The notes under the pieces were generated by a model. It saw nothing but the letters and a program-made list of their open reading frames with translations, did no database searches and was not told the DNA's origin. Made by a program: the position numbers and the translations under genes. From NCBI GenBank assembly GCA_039028155.1, contig JBCCIS010000010.1, positions 62,001 to 126,000 on the forward strand: a stretch of DNA of 64,000 nt, in the 5' to 3' direction. The stretch is from Pseudomonadota bacterium (GTDB taxonomy: Bacteria > Pseudomonadota > Alphaproteobacteria > SP197). This document shows, in pieces, positions 1 through 7,712 of this stretch (position 1 is the first letter of the stretch; each line of letters begins with the position of its first letter).

Positions 1-194
1 TACTGCTTCATCCATTTCGAATTGTCGTCGGCGATGCAGCTGTTGTAGTCCATCTGGAGGTATTCCGGCGGGATCGGTTCCGCCTTCGCGTCAAACGCCA
101 GGAAACCCGATACGACAACGAGAAGACCGGTCATAGCGAACCCGGCGGTGTGCCGCCCATATGCCCGTAGCGTTGCGCTTGTCGCCATAAACAT
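1..194 (-). CDS. Partial exported protein, unknown function (C-terminus beyond left edge)
   Basis: An open frame runs on the minus strand from an ATG at 194 (a second in-frame ATG is at 188) and off the left edge without a stop. The 64 visible residues have an Arg-bearing N-region, a hydrophobic stretch (TGLLVVVSGFLAF) and a likely signal-peptidase site after DAKA. The mature part begins EPIPPEYLQMDYNSC. This is a plausible secreted or periplasmic protein. No family is recognisable from so little mature sequence. It is divergent from the amidohydrolase starting at 364, with a 169-bp intergenic region. Confidence 0.55.
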   Translation of the reverse strand, partial: MFMATSATLRAYGRHTAGFAMTGLLVVVSGFLAFDAKAEPIPPEYLQMDYNSCIADDNSKWMKQ

Positions 195-363
195 CGCTGT
201 CCCCGTTTCTGCCCGTGGGCTGATCGTCCCAAGTGTGTTGCGCCATCAAACAATGTGCAATGCGAATCGTCACACCTGGCGCTTGCCTCCCTGGCGCGGG
301 ACTTTGCGCCGTTGCGGCCATGCTCTAGCATGCCGGCGGCTTTGATCACGCAGGAGGTTACCC

Positions 364-1296
364 ATGTCGAGCTTTGCCATTGCTGGCGTTCAGATGGCTG
401 TCAGCAATCACGACAACACCGACGCCTTGGAAACCCATGTCCGCCGTGCGCTGGCATCGTTTCCGTGGGTCCAGATGGTGGTCGTCGGCGAAGCCGCGCC
501 GGTGGGTTTTCGTCAGGACTTGGCCGTCGAGCTGCCGGGACCGATGGAGAACCGCTTCGCCGCCCTGGCGCATGAGCTCGGCATCTGGCTAATTCCAGGC
601 TCCTTCATGGAACGCCGCGGTGCGCTCGTTCACAACACCGCACCGGTGATCAACCCGGTGGGTGACGTGGTGACGCGCTACCGCAAGATCTTCCCGTTCT
701 ATCCGTACGAAGCCGGCGTAAGCCCGGGCAGCGAAGTCTGCGTCTTCGATGTGCCGGGGGTCGGGCGCTTTGGTCTTTCGATCTGTTACGACAAGTGGTT
801 TCCCGAGACGACGCGACAGATGTGTTGGCAAGGGGCGGAGGTCATCCTGCAGCCGACCGCGACCGGCACCGTCGACCGCGATGTCGAACTGGCCATCGCG
901 CGCGCCAACGCGGCGATCAACCAGTGCTACTTCGTCGATATCAACGGCGCCAAGGGTCCGCTGGGAACCGGCCGATCGGTCGTGGTCGCGCCGGAAGGCG
1001 AGATCGTGCACGAGGCCGGCGAGACCGAGGAGACCCTGCCCGTGATCCTGGATCTCGAACGGGTGCGCCGTGTGCGACGCGTCGGTTTCCACGGGCTGGG
1101 CCAGGTCATGAAAAGTTTCCGCGACAACCCGGTCGTGCTGCCGGCCTATCAGGCCGGCCGCCCGGTGCCAGCCGAGATGGCGGCCCTGGGCGAACTACGC
1201 ATGCCCCAGCAGCGCGACATGGCGGCCGGACGCATGGTCGACGACGTCGTCGACTTCGCGGTCCCCGATACCCGCACCGGCGCTACCGGTGACTAG
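364..1296 (+). CDS. Carbon-nitrogen hydrolase (nitrilase superfamily)
   Basis: This 310-residue protein has the nitrilase-fold catalytic triad: Glu43 (VVGEAAP), Lys108 (RYRKIFPF) and Cys141 (LSICYDKWFPE). It should hydrolyse a C-N bond in an amide or N-carbamoyl substrate, in the cytoplasm. The Glu motif GEAAP differs from the more usual PE form found in the second family member at 4395. The C-terminal extension past about residue 255 (MPQQRDMAAGRMVDD) is typical of aliphatic-amidase-like branches. The start is an ATG with AGGAGG upstream (ends about 8 nt before). The GNAT/Nudix pair follows after 29 bp and may be cotranscribed. The substrate cannot be assigned. Confidence 0.85.
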   Translation: MSSFAIAGVQMAVSNHDNTDALETHVRRALASFPWVQMVVVGEAAPVGFRQDLAVELPGPMENRFAALAHELGIWLIPGSFMERRGALVHNTAPVINPVGDVVTRYRKIFPFYPYEAGVSPGSEVCVFDVPGVGRFGLSICYDKWFPETTRQMCWQGAEVILQPTATGTVDRDVELAIARANAAINQCYFVDINGAKGPLGTGRSVVVAPEGEIVHEAGETEETLPVILDLERVRRVRRVGFHGLGQVMKSFRDNPVVLPAYQAGRPVPAEMAALGELRMPQQRDMAAGRMVDDVVDFAVPDTRTGATGD

Positions 1297-1325
1297 CTTG
1301 CCGGGGCGCTGAGGAACGCCCACCC

Positions 1326-1880
1326 ATGAAACGGCCCCTCATGACCGCGCTGAAGACCAGGCGGCTCAACCTGGTGCCGTTCACGACGGCGCATGCCGCT
1401 GACGTACAGCGTTACAGCGGATTTTGGGAAGTCGCGCGTTACACGGCAGGCATTCCACATCCTTATCCTCCGGGCGGCGCTGATGCCTTCGCCCGCGACG
1501 TCGAGTTTGACCGCCGCAATGGCCAGGGCGGCCTGGTCTTCGCGATCATGCGTATGCGCGAGACATCGGTTGTGGGTCTGATCGATCTCAACCTTACCGA
1601 CGATGCGCGCTCGGCCGAAATGGGCTATGCGCTCTCGCCTCAGGCATGGGGGCAGGGTATCGCCAGTGAGGCCGCGAAGGCGGTCATCGATTGGGGTTTT
1701 AGCAGCGCCAATCTCGATGCCATCTATGCACGCGCACTCGTGGTCAACCGCGCGTCGTGTCGGGTCCTGCAAAAGGCGGGGCTCCGGCGTATCGGTCACG
1801 GTTACCTCTGGATGCCCGAACGCAACAAGACAGGCCTGTTCGAAGACTATCGCCTACTGCGCCGGGAGTGGCAGGCATGA
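1326..1880 (+). CDS. GNAT N-acetyltransferase, RimJ/RimL type
   Basis: This 184-residue single-domain GNAT protein resembles RimJ/RimL acetyltransferases. It has an N-terminal TRRLNLVPF strand, the acetyl-CoA-binding segment AWGQGIASEAAKAVIDWGF, and the C-terminal VVNRASCRVLQKAGL motif typical of this branch. These enzymes acetylate amino groups of ribosomal proteins or small molecules using acetyl-CoA; the target here is unknown. An alternative start is the ATG at 1341 (MTALKTRRLN). The stop overlaps the following Nudix gene by 4 bp (ATGA), so the two are translationally coupled. Confidence 0.85.
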   Translation: MKRPLMTALKTRRLNLVPFTTAHAADVQRYSGFWEVARYTAGIPHPYPPGGADAFARDVEFDRRNGQGGLVFAIMRMRETSVVGLIDLNLTDDARSAEMGYALSPQAWGQGIASEAAKAVIDWGFSSANLDAIYARALVVNRASCRVLQKAGLRRIGHGYLWMPERNKTGLFEDYRLLRREWQA

Positions 1881-2275
1881 AGACCGTGTTGGTCGCTGCG
1901 TGTGCCCTGGTCGATCCCGATGACCGCGTTTTGCTGGCGCAACGCCCGCCGGGTAAATCGATGGCGGGGCTGTGGGAGTTTCCCGGCGGCAAGGTCGATC
2001 CCGGCGAGACACCGGAGGTCGCCCTGATCCGAGAGCTCCAAGAAGAGCTTGGAATCGACGTCACCGAGGCCTGCCTGGCGCCCTTCACCTTCGCGTCCCA
2101 CGTCTATGACGACTTCCATCTCCTGATGCCGCTTTACGTCTGTCGCAAATGGGAGGGGTTCGTCACGGCACAGGAAGGCCAGGAGCTCGCATGGGTTCGG
2201 CCAGTGCGTATGAACCAATATCCCATGCCGCCGGCCGACGAACCGTTGGTCGCTATGCTCTGCGACTTGCTCTAG
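1877..2275 (+). CDS. mutT: MutT-like Nudix hydrolase (8-oxo-dGTP diphosphatase candidate)
   Basis: This 132-residue Nudix protein has a complete Nudix box at residues 38-60 (GX5EX7REUXEEXGU, with Glu44, Arg52-Glu53 and Glu56-Glu57). The N-terminal strand VLVAACALVDPDDRVLLAQR and the GLWEFPGGK segment match MutT-type 8-oxo-dGTP pyrophosphatases, which remove oxidised nucleotides from the pool. The start is the ATG inside the GNAT stop overlap; the open frame extends further upstream but only through the GNAT gene. It is a standalone MutT without a ThiE domain. Its 3' end overlaps the convergent methyltransferase by 4 bp. Confidence 0.85.
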   Translation: MKTVLVAACALVDPDDRVLLAQRPPGKSMAGLWEFPGGKVDPGETPEVALIRELQEELGIDVTEACLAPFTFASHVYDDFHLLMPLYVCRKWEGFVTAQEGQELAWVRPVRMNQYPMPPADEPLVAMLCDLL

Positions 2276-3150
2276 CTGTCGTCGCCCAGAACGTCCGTTA
2301 GGCTGACTTCGCCACTGCCGCGCCTGGCCGGCTTCTGCTGGCTCTCGTGAGGTCGCCAGGCGGTCAGATAGATAACCTGGAAAGTCGCGGGCACGCGTCC
2401 TTCACGATCGGCAAACCGTTCGTGATAGGCGGCGACGGATGCCAGGATGACATCGCGCCGGCTCATATGGCGTGGGCGTTCGACCGCGGCGTTGGTCTCG
2501 CCCATGTGGCGGAGGTCGCGCATTAGCGCGAGCGCGTCGGGGTAGGTGACGTCAATGCGGTCGCTGTCGACGACGGGCAGGGCGAAGCCGGCGCGCTGAA
2601 GCAAGGCGCCGGCATCGCGTACGTCGACCAGTGGCGCGATGCGCAGCGCCATGCCGTCGGTTGCGGCAAGTTCCGCCTCGCCGAGCGCCTGGCCGAGCTC
2701 GTTGAGCGTCTGGACGCCGAAGAGGCTCGCCAGAAATAGACCGTCGGGTTTGAGGGCGCGGCGAATCTGGCTCAACACGCCCGGTAGATCGTTCGCCCAA
2801 TGCAGCGCGAGATTGCTGATGACCAGATCCAGGCTGCCCTCGGCGAAGGGCAGGACTTCTTCGTCGCAGATCACGCCGTGGGACAAGGCATCGCCGGACG
2901 CACCCAAAGAAAGGTTGGTCTCAACCAATCTCTCGACGCCGCCATGCCCGGCAAGCAAGTCACCCAATAGACCGTGCCGGGCACCGATCTCGACCGCCAA
3001 CGGAAAGACGCGGGTAATGTCATCAAGCCTGTCGACAAGACGTTCGCCGACCTCGCGAAAGAGGAAGTCGTGATCGGCAAAGCTGGCGGCCGCACGTTCC
3101 CGGTTGCGGCGAACCGTCGCGCGATCGAAGACCTGGGCCGGGGTGTCCAT
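2272..3150 (-). CDS. NDUFAF5/BioC-like SAM-dependent methyltransferase
   Basis: This 292-residue class I methyltransferase starts at the ATG at 3150; an in-frame extension upstream would run into the comF promoter region. Motif I is AVEIGARHGLLGD at about residue 52, followed by VISNLALHWANDLPGVLSQ and LKPDGLFLASLFG. The HWANDLPG segment and the C-terminal RRDVILASVAAYHERF region resemble NDUFAF5, the complex I assembly hydroxylase, and BioC. In alphaproteobacteria this family typically sits divergent from comF, as here. A role in complex I maturation is inferred from family only. Confidence 0.75.
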   Translation of the reverse strand: MDTPAQVFDRATVRRNRERAAASFADHDFLFREVGERLVDRLDDITRVFPLAVEIGARHGLLGDLLAGHGGVERLVETNLSLGASGDALSHGVICDEEVLPFAEGSLDLVISNLALHWANDLPGVLSQIRRALKPDGLFLASLFGVQTLNELGQALGEAELAATDGMALRIAPLVDVRDAGALLQRAGFALPVVDSDRIDVTYPDALALMRDLRHMGETNAAVERPRHMSRRDVILASVAAYHERFADREGRVPATFQVIYLTAWRPHESQQKPARRGSGEVSLTDVLGDDS

Positions 3151-3230
3151 GATGGTCCCTATTGCCAGGGTGTTGGCGGTCCGGCAACGGCGGTCTTGAA
3201 CTTTCGTCCGAATCGCCCCCGAATTGGCGG

Positions 3231-3989
3231 ATGACCGAGCACGCCACATTTCTCGATCGCGTTCGCTGGACCGGCAGGTTGGCGCTCGACACCGTGCTGC
3301 CGCCCCGCTGCCTTGCCTGCGGCGAGATCGTCGACCAACAGGGCCAGGTTTGCGCGACCTGCTGGCCTGTCCTCGACTTTATCGCTCGGCCGTACTGCAC
3401 GGTCTGCGGTACGCCGTTCGCCTATGACATGGGTGAAGATGCCGTTTGCGGCAGTTGTTCCGCCGAGGCGCCGGCATTCGATCGTGGCCGGGCGGCGCTC
3501 GTCTACAATGATCTTGCCGGCCGCTTGATCGTCGGTTTCAAACACGCCGACAGGACACTCCATGCGCCGGTCTTTGCGCGCTGGCTTGCAGTGGCCGGTG
3601 CAGATCTCTTGGGCGATGCGAACCTGGTGACCGCGGTGCCGTTGCACCGCCATCGCCTTTGGCGGCGACGTTTCAATCAATCCGTCATGATGGCGCACGC
3701 TCTAGCTTCGAAGACGGAAGCTCGGGTCGTGCCGGACCTTCTCGTACGGAACCGGCGGACGCCGAGTCAGAGCGGGCGCACGCGCCTGCAGCGGTTCGAG
3801 AACGTACGCGGTGCATTCGCTGTCAAACCGTCTCTCGCCAGTGCGGTAACCGGTCAGCGGATTATCGTTGTGGATGACGTCTTTACCACTGGCGCCACGC
3901 TGAGTGCCGTGGCGCGCTGCTTGAAGCAGGCCGGGGCGGCTCACGTCGATGTGTTAACCCTTGCACGGGTCGTGCGCCACCCTACCTAA
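3231..3989 (+). CDS. comF: ComF family phosphoribosyltransferase-like protein
   Basis: This 252-residue ComF/GntX-type protein has an N-terminal double zinc-ribbon-like Cys cluster (CLACGEIVDQQGQVCATCW, then YCTVCG and VCGSCS). A type I phosphoribosyltransferase domain follows with the PRPP-binding loop IIVVDDVFTTGATL. Upstream of that is the LHRHRLWRRRFNQS segment conserved in the family. ComF is linked to DNA uptake in competent bacteria; in most proteobacteria its role is undefined. The start is the ATG at 3231. It heads a probable run with grxC and the amidase, although 145 bp with a strong hairpin separate it from grxC. Confidence 0.88.
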   Translation: MTEHATFLDRVRWTGRLALDTVLPPRCLACGEIVDQQGQVCATCWPVLDFIARPYCTVCGTPFAYDMGEDAVCGSCSAEAPAFDRGRAALVYNDLAGRLIVGFKHADRTLHAPVFARWLAVAGADLLGDANLVTAVPLHRHRLWRRRFNQSVMMAHALASKTEARVVPDLLVRNRRTPSQSGRTRLQRFENVRGAFAVKPSLASAVTGQRIIVVDDVFTTGATLSAVARCLKQAGAAHVDVLTLARVVRHPT

Positions 3990-4049
3990 AGTCCGATCGA
4001 GCCGCATCGATCCGATGTGGGTCGTGAATCGGCCTCTACTGATAGAGGG

Positions 4050-4093
4050 GAGCAAGAATCACACATTGGATCGAATCCAATGCGATCTTGCTC
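4050..4093 (+). promoter_or_regulatory. Nested hairpin in the grxC leader
   Basis: A 19-bp perfect palindrome (CATTGGATCGAATCCAATG, 4064-4082) is nested inside an outer 8-bp inverted repeat (GAGCAAGA at 4050 with TCTTGCTC at 4086). The structure ends about 40 nt before the grxC start. No T-run follows, so it is not an obvious intrinsic terminator. It could be a comF 3' processing stem, a protein-binding dyad or an mRNA leader element. Confidence 0.4.
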
Positions 4094-4134
4094 AGACGTG
4101 CTAGATTGTGCGGAGACTTGGAGAAGACCGTCCG

Positions 4135-4398
4135 ATGGCCGAAGTCGTTATGTATTCCACCATGTTCTGCCCGTTCTGCATGCGGGCAAAGGCGCTTTTG
4201 AAGGACAAGGGCGTCGATTTCGAAGAGATCGACGTGATGTTCGACAGCGCCAAGCGCGCCGAGATGACCGAGCGGTCGGGCGGCGGGCGCACGGTGCCGC
4301 AGATCTTTATCGACGGCGAGCCGATCGGCGGGTTTGATGAATTGAACGCCCTCGACAAGGAGGGTCGCCTGGATGGCCTCTTGGGAATAGCCGCATGA
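4135..4398 (+). CDS. grxC: Glutaredoxin 3
   Basis: This 87-residue monodomain dithiol glutaredoxin has the active site CPFC at residues 12-15, the cis-proline loop GRTVPQIFIDG and the GG-F/D glutathione-binding segment GGFDELNALD. It reduces protein disulfides and glutathione mixed disulfides in the cytoplasm using GSH. The length is normal for GrxC. The start is the ATG at 4135; the in-frame upstream codons show no family similarity. Its stop overlaps the next gene by 4 bp (ATGA), a gene pair common in alphaproteobacteria. Confidence 0.93.
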   Translation: MAEVVMYSTMFCPFCMRAKALLKDKGVDFEEIDVMFDSAKRAEMTERSGGGRTVPQIFIDGEPIGGFDELNALDKEGRLDGLLGIAA

Positions 4399-5246
4399 CC
4401 ACACCCCTCACCATCGCCTGCGTGCAGGTCAACGCCGACGGCAATGTCGAGCGTAACATCGACAATGCCGTCAACCTGGTGCGCCAGGCCGCCGATGCCG
4501 GCGCCGAGCTGATCGGCCTGCCCGAAAACGTCGCGCTCATGGCGGCGAGCGAGGAAGAACGGCTCGACAAAGCCTATGCGCCAAAGGACCACCCGGCGCT
4601 GATCGCGTTTGCCGCGGTCGCGAAGGAGAAGGGGATTTGGCTACAGGCCGGTTCGGTCGCAGCGCTGCGGCCGGACGGCGACCTCGCCAACCACGCGTTC
4701 TTCTTCGGGCCGGACGGCGAAACCGTCGCGGACTACCAGAAGATCCACATGTTCGATGTCGATCTGCCTGATGGATCCGTCTATCGCGAATCCAAGATGT
4801 TTCATCCGGGCGACCAGGCCGTTCTGGCGCCGACCCCGTGGGGTCCGCTGGGCATGACCGTCTGCTATGACCTCAGGTTCCCGCAGTTCTACCGTGACCT
4901 CGCGCAGGCCGGTGCGCGGCTCCTGACCGTGCCCGCGGCGTTCACCAAGGTGACGGGCGATGCCCATTGGGAACTCCTGCTGCGCGCCCGCGCGGTCGAG
5001 AACGGTTGTTTCGTGTTCGCGCCGTGCCAGACCGGAAACCATCCGGGCAACCGGCGCACCTGCGGTCATTCCCTCATCATTGATCCGTGGGGCGTGGTCC
5101 TGGCCGACGGCGGCACCGATGTTGGTTTCATCAGCGCGACCGTCGACATGGACGAGGTCGATCGTATCCGCGGTATCATCCCGTCACTGACCCACGACCG
5201 CGCCTACAAGCCGCCGGTCGGTGAACACCGCGACGCCGCGGAGTAG
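4395..5246 (+). CDS. Carbon-nitrogen hydrolase, Nit1/deaminated-glutathione amidase type
   Basis: This 283-residue nitrilase-superfamily enzyme has the triad Glu44 (GLPENVAL), Lys116 (DYQKIHMFD) and Cys157 (TVCYDLRFP). The KIHMFDVD and CYDLRFPQFYR segments match the Nit1/NitA branch, whose known activity is hydrolysis of deaminated glutathione (a transaminase by-product) to alpha-ketoglutarate and Cys-Gly. Translational coupling to grxC fits a link to glutathione. The predicted location is cytoplasmic. The precise substrate is inferred from the branch, not shown. Confidence 0.88.
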   Translation: MTTPLTIACVQVNADGNVERNIDNAVNLVRQAADAGAELIGLPENVALMAASEEERLDKAYAPKDHPALIAFAAVAKEKGIWLQAGSVAALRPDGDLANHAFFFGPDGETVADYQKIHMFDVDLPDGSVYRESKMFHPGDQAVLAPTPWGPLGMTVCYDLRFPQFYRDLAQAGARLLTVPAAFTKVTGDAHWELLLRARAVENGCFVFAPCQTGNHPGNRRTCGHSLIIDPWGVVLADGGTDVGFISATVDMDEVDRIRGIIPSLTHDRAYKPPVGEHRDAAE

Positions 5247-5301
5247 GCGACAGAAGTCTAAGCATCCCCCTTACCCAGCTACGGCTAGTGAACTGACGAT
5301 C

Positions 5302-5345
5302 CCAAGCCTGCGCAACCCTCTCCCCCCTCGCGAGGGGGCGAGCGA
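5302..5345. repeat. Truncated copy of the CTCTCCC palindromic repeat
   Basis: The segment from CCCAAGCCTGCGCAACCCTC to the CCCCCTCGCGAGGGGG hairpin matches, in inverted orientation, part of the repeat at 26872-26950. It lies in the 187-bp gap between convergent genes ending at 5246 and 5434. The rest of the gap contains further loose CCCTCTC/GGAAGAGG inverted repeats and no gene. Confidence 0.55.
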
Positions 5346-5433
5346 TGATGGCTCGATGCTTGAACCCTCTCACGAGGTCCGGAAGAGGTAGGGGCCGGAC
5401 GCGTGAGTGTTGGGAGGGTAAGGGTTGTCTCCG

Positions 5434-5994
5434 CTAGGCCTCGCGGCGCGCGGCGATGCGCTGCACGGCCGCCGGGTTTGGCCGATCGACAATCAGATCT
5501 TCATACGCCAGCACGCGCAGGTGCGTTGCCGTAACGGCGAGCAATTCGCCGGGCTGCAGCAGAAAGTTCGGATTGCGCGGACGCCCGAACTGCTCGTTGC
5601 CCAGGGCGAAGGTCTCGTAGATAAGCATGCCGCCGGGCGCGACCGCTTCGACAAGGCGCGCCAACAACGGTCGATAGAGATAGTTGGCGACGACCACGCC
5701 AGCGAAGGTCTGGCCGGCGAAGGGCCAGGGCTGACCTGACTCCAGGTCGACGGCTACCAGCTTCAGGCCGGACCGGCCGGCCAGGTCGCTCATGCCGGAG
5801 ATATCGATGTCGGCTGCTGTGACCGGATGGCCGAGATCAAGGAACAGTCGGGTATGGCGACCGCCGCCGCACGCCAAATCCAGAATCGGTCCGTGCGGTG
5901 GGACAAAACCGGCAAATCGGCTGATCCAAGGTGACGGATCGGCGGTATGAGCATGCGGGGCGGGCGTGTCGGTCATCGGTCCGTCATCTTGCAT
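5434..5994 (-). CDS. Class I SAM-dependent methyltransferase
   Basis: This 186-residue small methyltransferase has a clear SAM-binding motif I (ILDLACGGGRHTRLFLDLGH, about residues 37-56), an acidic residue at the end of strand 2 (TAADID) and a post-motif segment APGGMLIYETFALGNEQFG. The last segment is typical of a tellurite-resistance/TehB-like small methyltransferase group. The substrate is unknown. An ATG at 5976 (MTDTPAPH) is an alternative start. It is divergent from the DUF1178 gene across an AT-rich 73-bp gap. Confidence 0.75.
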   Translation of the reverse strand: MQDDGPMTDTPAPHAHTADPSPWISRFAGFVPPHGPILDLACGGGRHTRLFLDLGHPVTAADIDISGMSDLAGRSGLKLVAVDLESGQPWPFAGQTFAGVVVANYLYRPLLARLVEAVAPGGMLIYETFALGNEQFGRPRNPNFLLQPGELLAVTATHLRVLAYEDLIVDRPNPAAVQRIAARREA

Positions 5995-6067
5995 TTTTGC
6001 GGTTATGGTCTCATATAGGACACTAAGTGCTATCTAACGCTATGATATATAAGAAAGTTCCTGGTGA

Positions 6068-6526
6068 ATGATCGTTTTTGACCTCAAATGTGCGAATGAC
6101 CACGTCTTCGAAGGCTGGTTTGCCGACAGCGCGACCTTTGACCAGCAGGTCAAGGCGGGTGAGGTCACATGCCCCTATTGCGGTTCGCCCGATGTGAGGA
6201 AGGCGCTGATGGCGCCCAACGTTGCCACCCGTTCCTCGGCTGCCAAGAGTGAGGAGACGTCGCCCTCAAACGACATGGTCTCGGTCGCCAAGCAGAAGGA
6301 GGAGGCCGGCAAGGTCATGGCGATGATGCGCGCGGTCAAGGATCACGTTGAACAGAACTTTGACAACGTTGGCACCGAGTTCGCCGGCGAAGCGCGCAAG
6401 ATCCATTTTGGCGACGCCGAGAAACGCAACATCTACGGCAAGGCGACCCGGGAAGAAGCCCAGGAACTGAAAGACGAGGGTGTCGAGTTCGGCGAGCTAC
6501 CTGACCTTCCCGATCTCGATAGCTAA
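6068..6526 (+). CDS. DUF1178 family protein
   Basis: This 152-residue protein begins MIVFDLKCANDHVFEGWF and contains a zinc-ribbon-like pair: one Cys in LKCANDH and a CPYCGS knuckle near residue 37. This is the hallmark of DUF1178. Function is unknown for the family. The C-terminus ends in a conserved acidic stretch (EEAQELKDEGVEFGELP). In alphaproteobacteria it is usually encoded beside the ComF/GrxC/amidase genes, as here. The AT-rich upstream gap contains TATGAT at 6041-6046, a candidate -10 box with no convincing -35. Confidence 0.85.
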   Translation: MIVFDLKCANDHVFEGWFADSATFDQQVKAGEVTCPYCGSPDVRKALMAPNVATRSSAAKSEETSPSNDMVSVAKQKEEAGKVMAMMRAVKDHVEQNFDNVGTEFAGEARKIHFGDAEKRNIYGKATREEAQELKDEGVEFGELPDLPDLDS

Positions 6527-7696
6527 TCAGGCGGCCGGCAACGCCCGTTCCGCTAAGCGCGCCCAATAGCTCGCGCCCAGCGGCAACACCTCATCGTTGA
6601 AATCGTAGTGCGGGTTGTGCAGCAGACACCCGCCTTCTTCCGGCCCGTTACCGATCAGGATGTAGCAGCCGGGTTTTTCCTGCAGCATGAAGGCGAAATC
6701 TTCCGACCCCATGTCCGGTTCGAAGGCGCGATCAACATATTCGTCGCCCACCAGGTCGGCCGCGACCGAGGCGGCAAAATCGGTTTCGAACGGCGAGTTG
6801 ACCGTGGCGGGATAACGCCGTTCGTAGTGGATCGTCGCAGTGCACCGATGGGCGGCGGCGATGTTCTCAACGATGCGGGTGATCGCCGGCTGCAACATGT
6901 CGCGCACACGATCGTCGAACCAGCGACATGTGCCGCGCAAGGTTACCTCATCGGGGATCACGTTCCAGGTGTCGCCGGCATGGATCTGCGTCACGCTGAC
7001 GACAGCGGAGTGAAGCGGTGAAACTTCTCTGGAAACGACGGCTTTCAGCCCACTCACGATTTGCGCGGCGGGAACCAACGGATCGATGCCGCGGTCGGGC
7101 ATGGCGGCGTGGGTACCGACACCCTTGACCTTGATTTCGAAGATATCAAACGCGGCCAGGAACGGGCCTTCGCGCACGGCAAACTGGCCGACAGGGATGC
7201 CCGGCGCGTTGTGCATGCCGTAGACCGAGTCGACCGGGAACATCTCGAACAGGCCATCCTCGATCATCACGCGGCCGCCGCCTTCGTTTTCTTCTGCCGG
7301 TTGAAAGATGAAATGGATGGTGCCGTCGAAGTTCTTGGTTTCGGCGAGATAGCGAGCGGCGCCTAGCAGCATCGTCGTATGACCATCATGGCCGCAGGCA
7401 TGCATCTTGCCCTCGTGCTTTGAGACATGCTCGAACGTATTCTTCTCGTGGATGTGAAGTGCGTCGAGGTCGGCGCGTAGCCCGACGCGGCGGTCGCCAT
7501 TGCCGTTCTTGAGCGTGCCGACAACGCCGGTCGTGGCGAGGCCGCGATGCACCTCGATGCCGAATTCCTCCAACAAGCCGGCGACGACGTCGGCGGTACG
7601 GTTTTCCTCGAAGGCGGTTTCGGGGTGGGCATGAATATCGCGCCGCCAGCGCGTCATGTCGTCATGGAATTCGGCGATACGGTTGATAATCGGCAT
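6527..7696 (-). CDS. M20 family amidohydrolase (HipO/AmhX type)
   Basis: This 389-residue metal-dependent amidohydrolase starts at the ATG at 7696. The metal-binding motif MHACGHDGHTTMLLG is near residues 98-112. The signature also includes RRDIHAHPE, FQPAEENEGGG, GSEDFAFM near the C-terminus, and the final LHNPHYDFND with a conserved His. Such enzymes deacylate N-acyl amino acids (hippurate, N-acetyl-amino acids, IAA conjugates) in the cytoplasm. The neighbouring MFS gene (16 bp upstream, same strand) may move the substrate or product. No signal peptide is present. Confidence 0.88.
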   Translation of the reverse strand: MPIINRIAEFHDDMTRWRRDIHAHPETAFEENRTADVVAGLLEEFGIEVHRGLATTGVVGTLKNGNGDRRVGLRADLDALHIHEKNTFEHVSKHEGKMHACGHDGHTTMLLGAARYLAETKNFDGTIHFIFQPAEENEGGGRVMIEDGLFEMFPVDSVYGMHNAPGIPVGQFAVREGPFLAAFDIFEIKVKGVGTHAAMPDRGIDPLVPAAQIVSGLKAVVSREVSPLHSAVVSVTQIHAGDTWNVIPDEVTLRGTCRWFDDRVRDMLQPAITRIVENIAAAHRCTATIHYERRYPATVNSPFETDFAASVAADLVGDEYVDRAFEPDMGSEDFAFMLQEKPGCYILIGNGPEEGGCLLHNPHYDFNDEVLPLGASYWARLAERALPAA

Positions 7697-7712
7697 GGAA
7701 GTCTCCGGGCTT

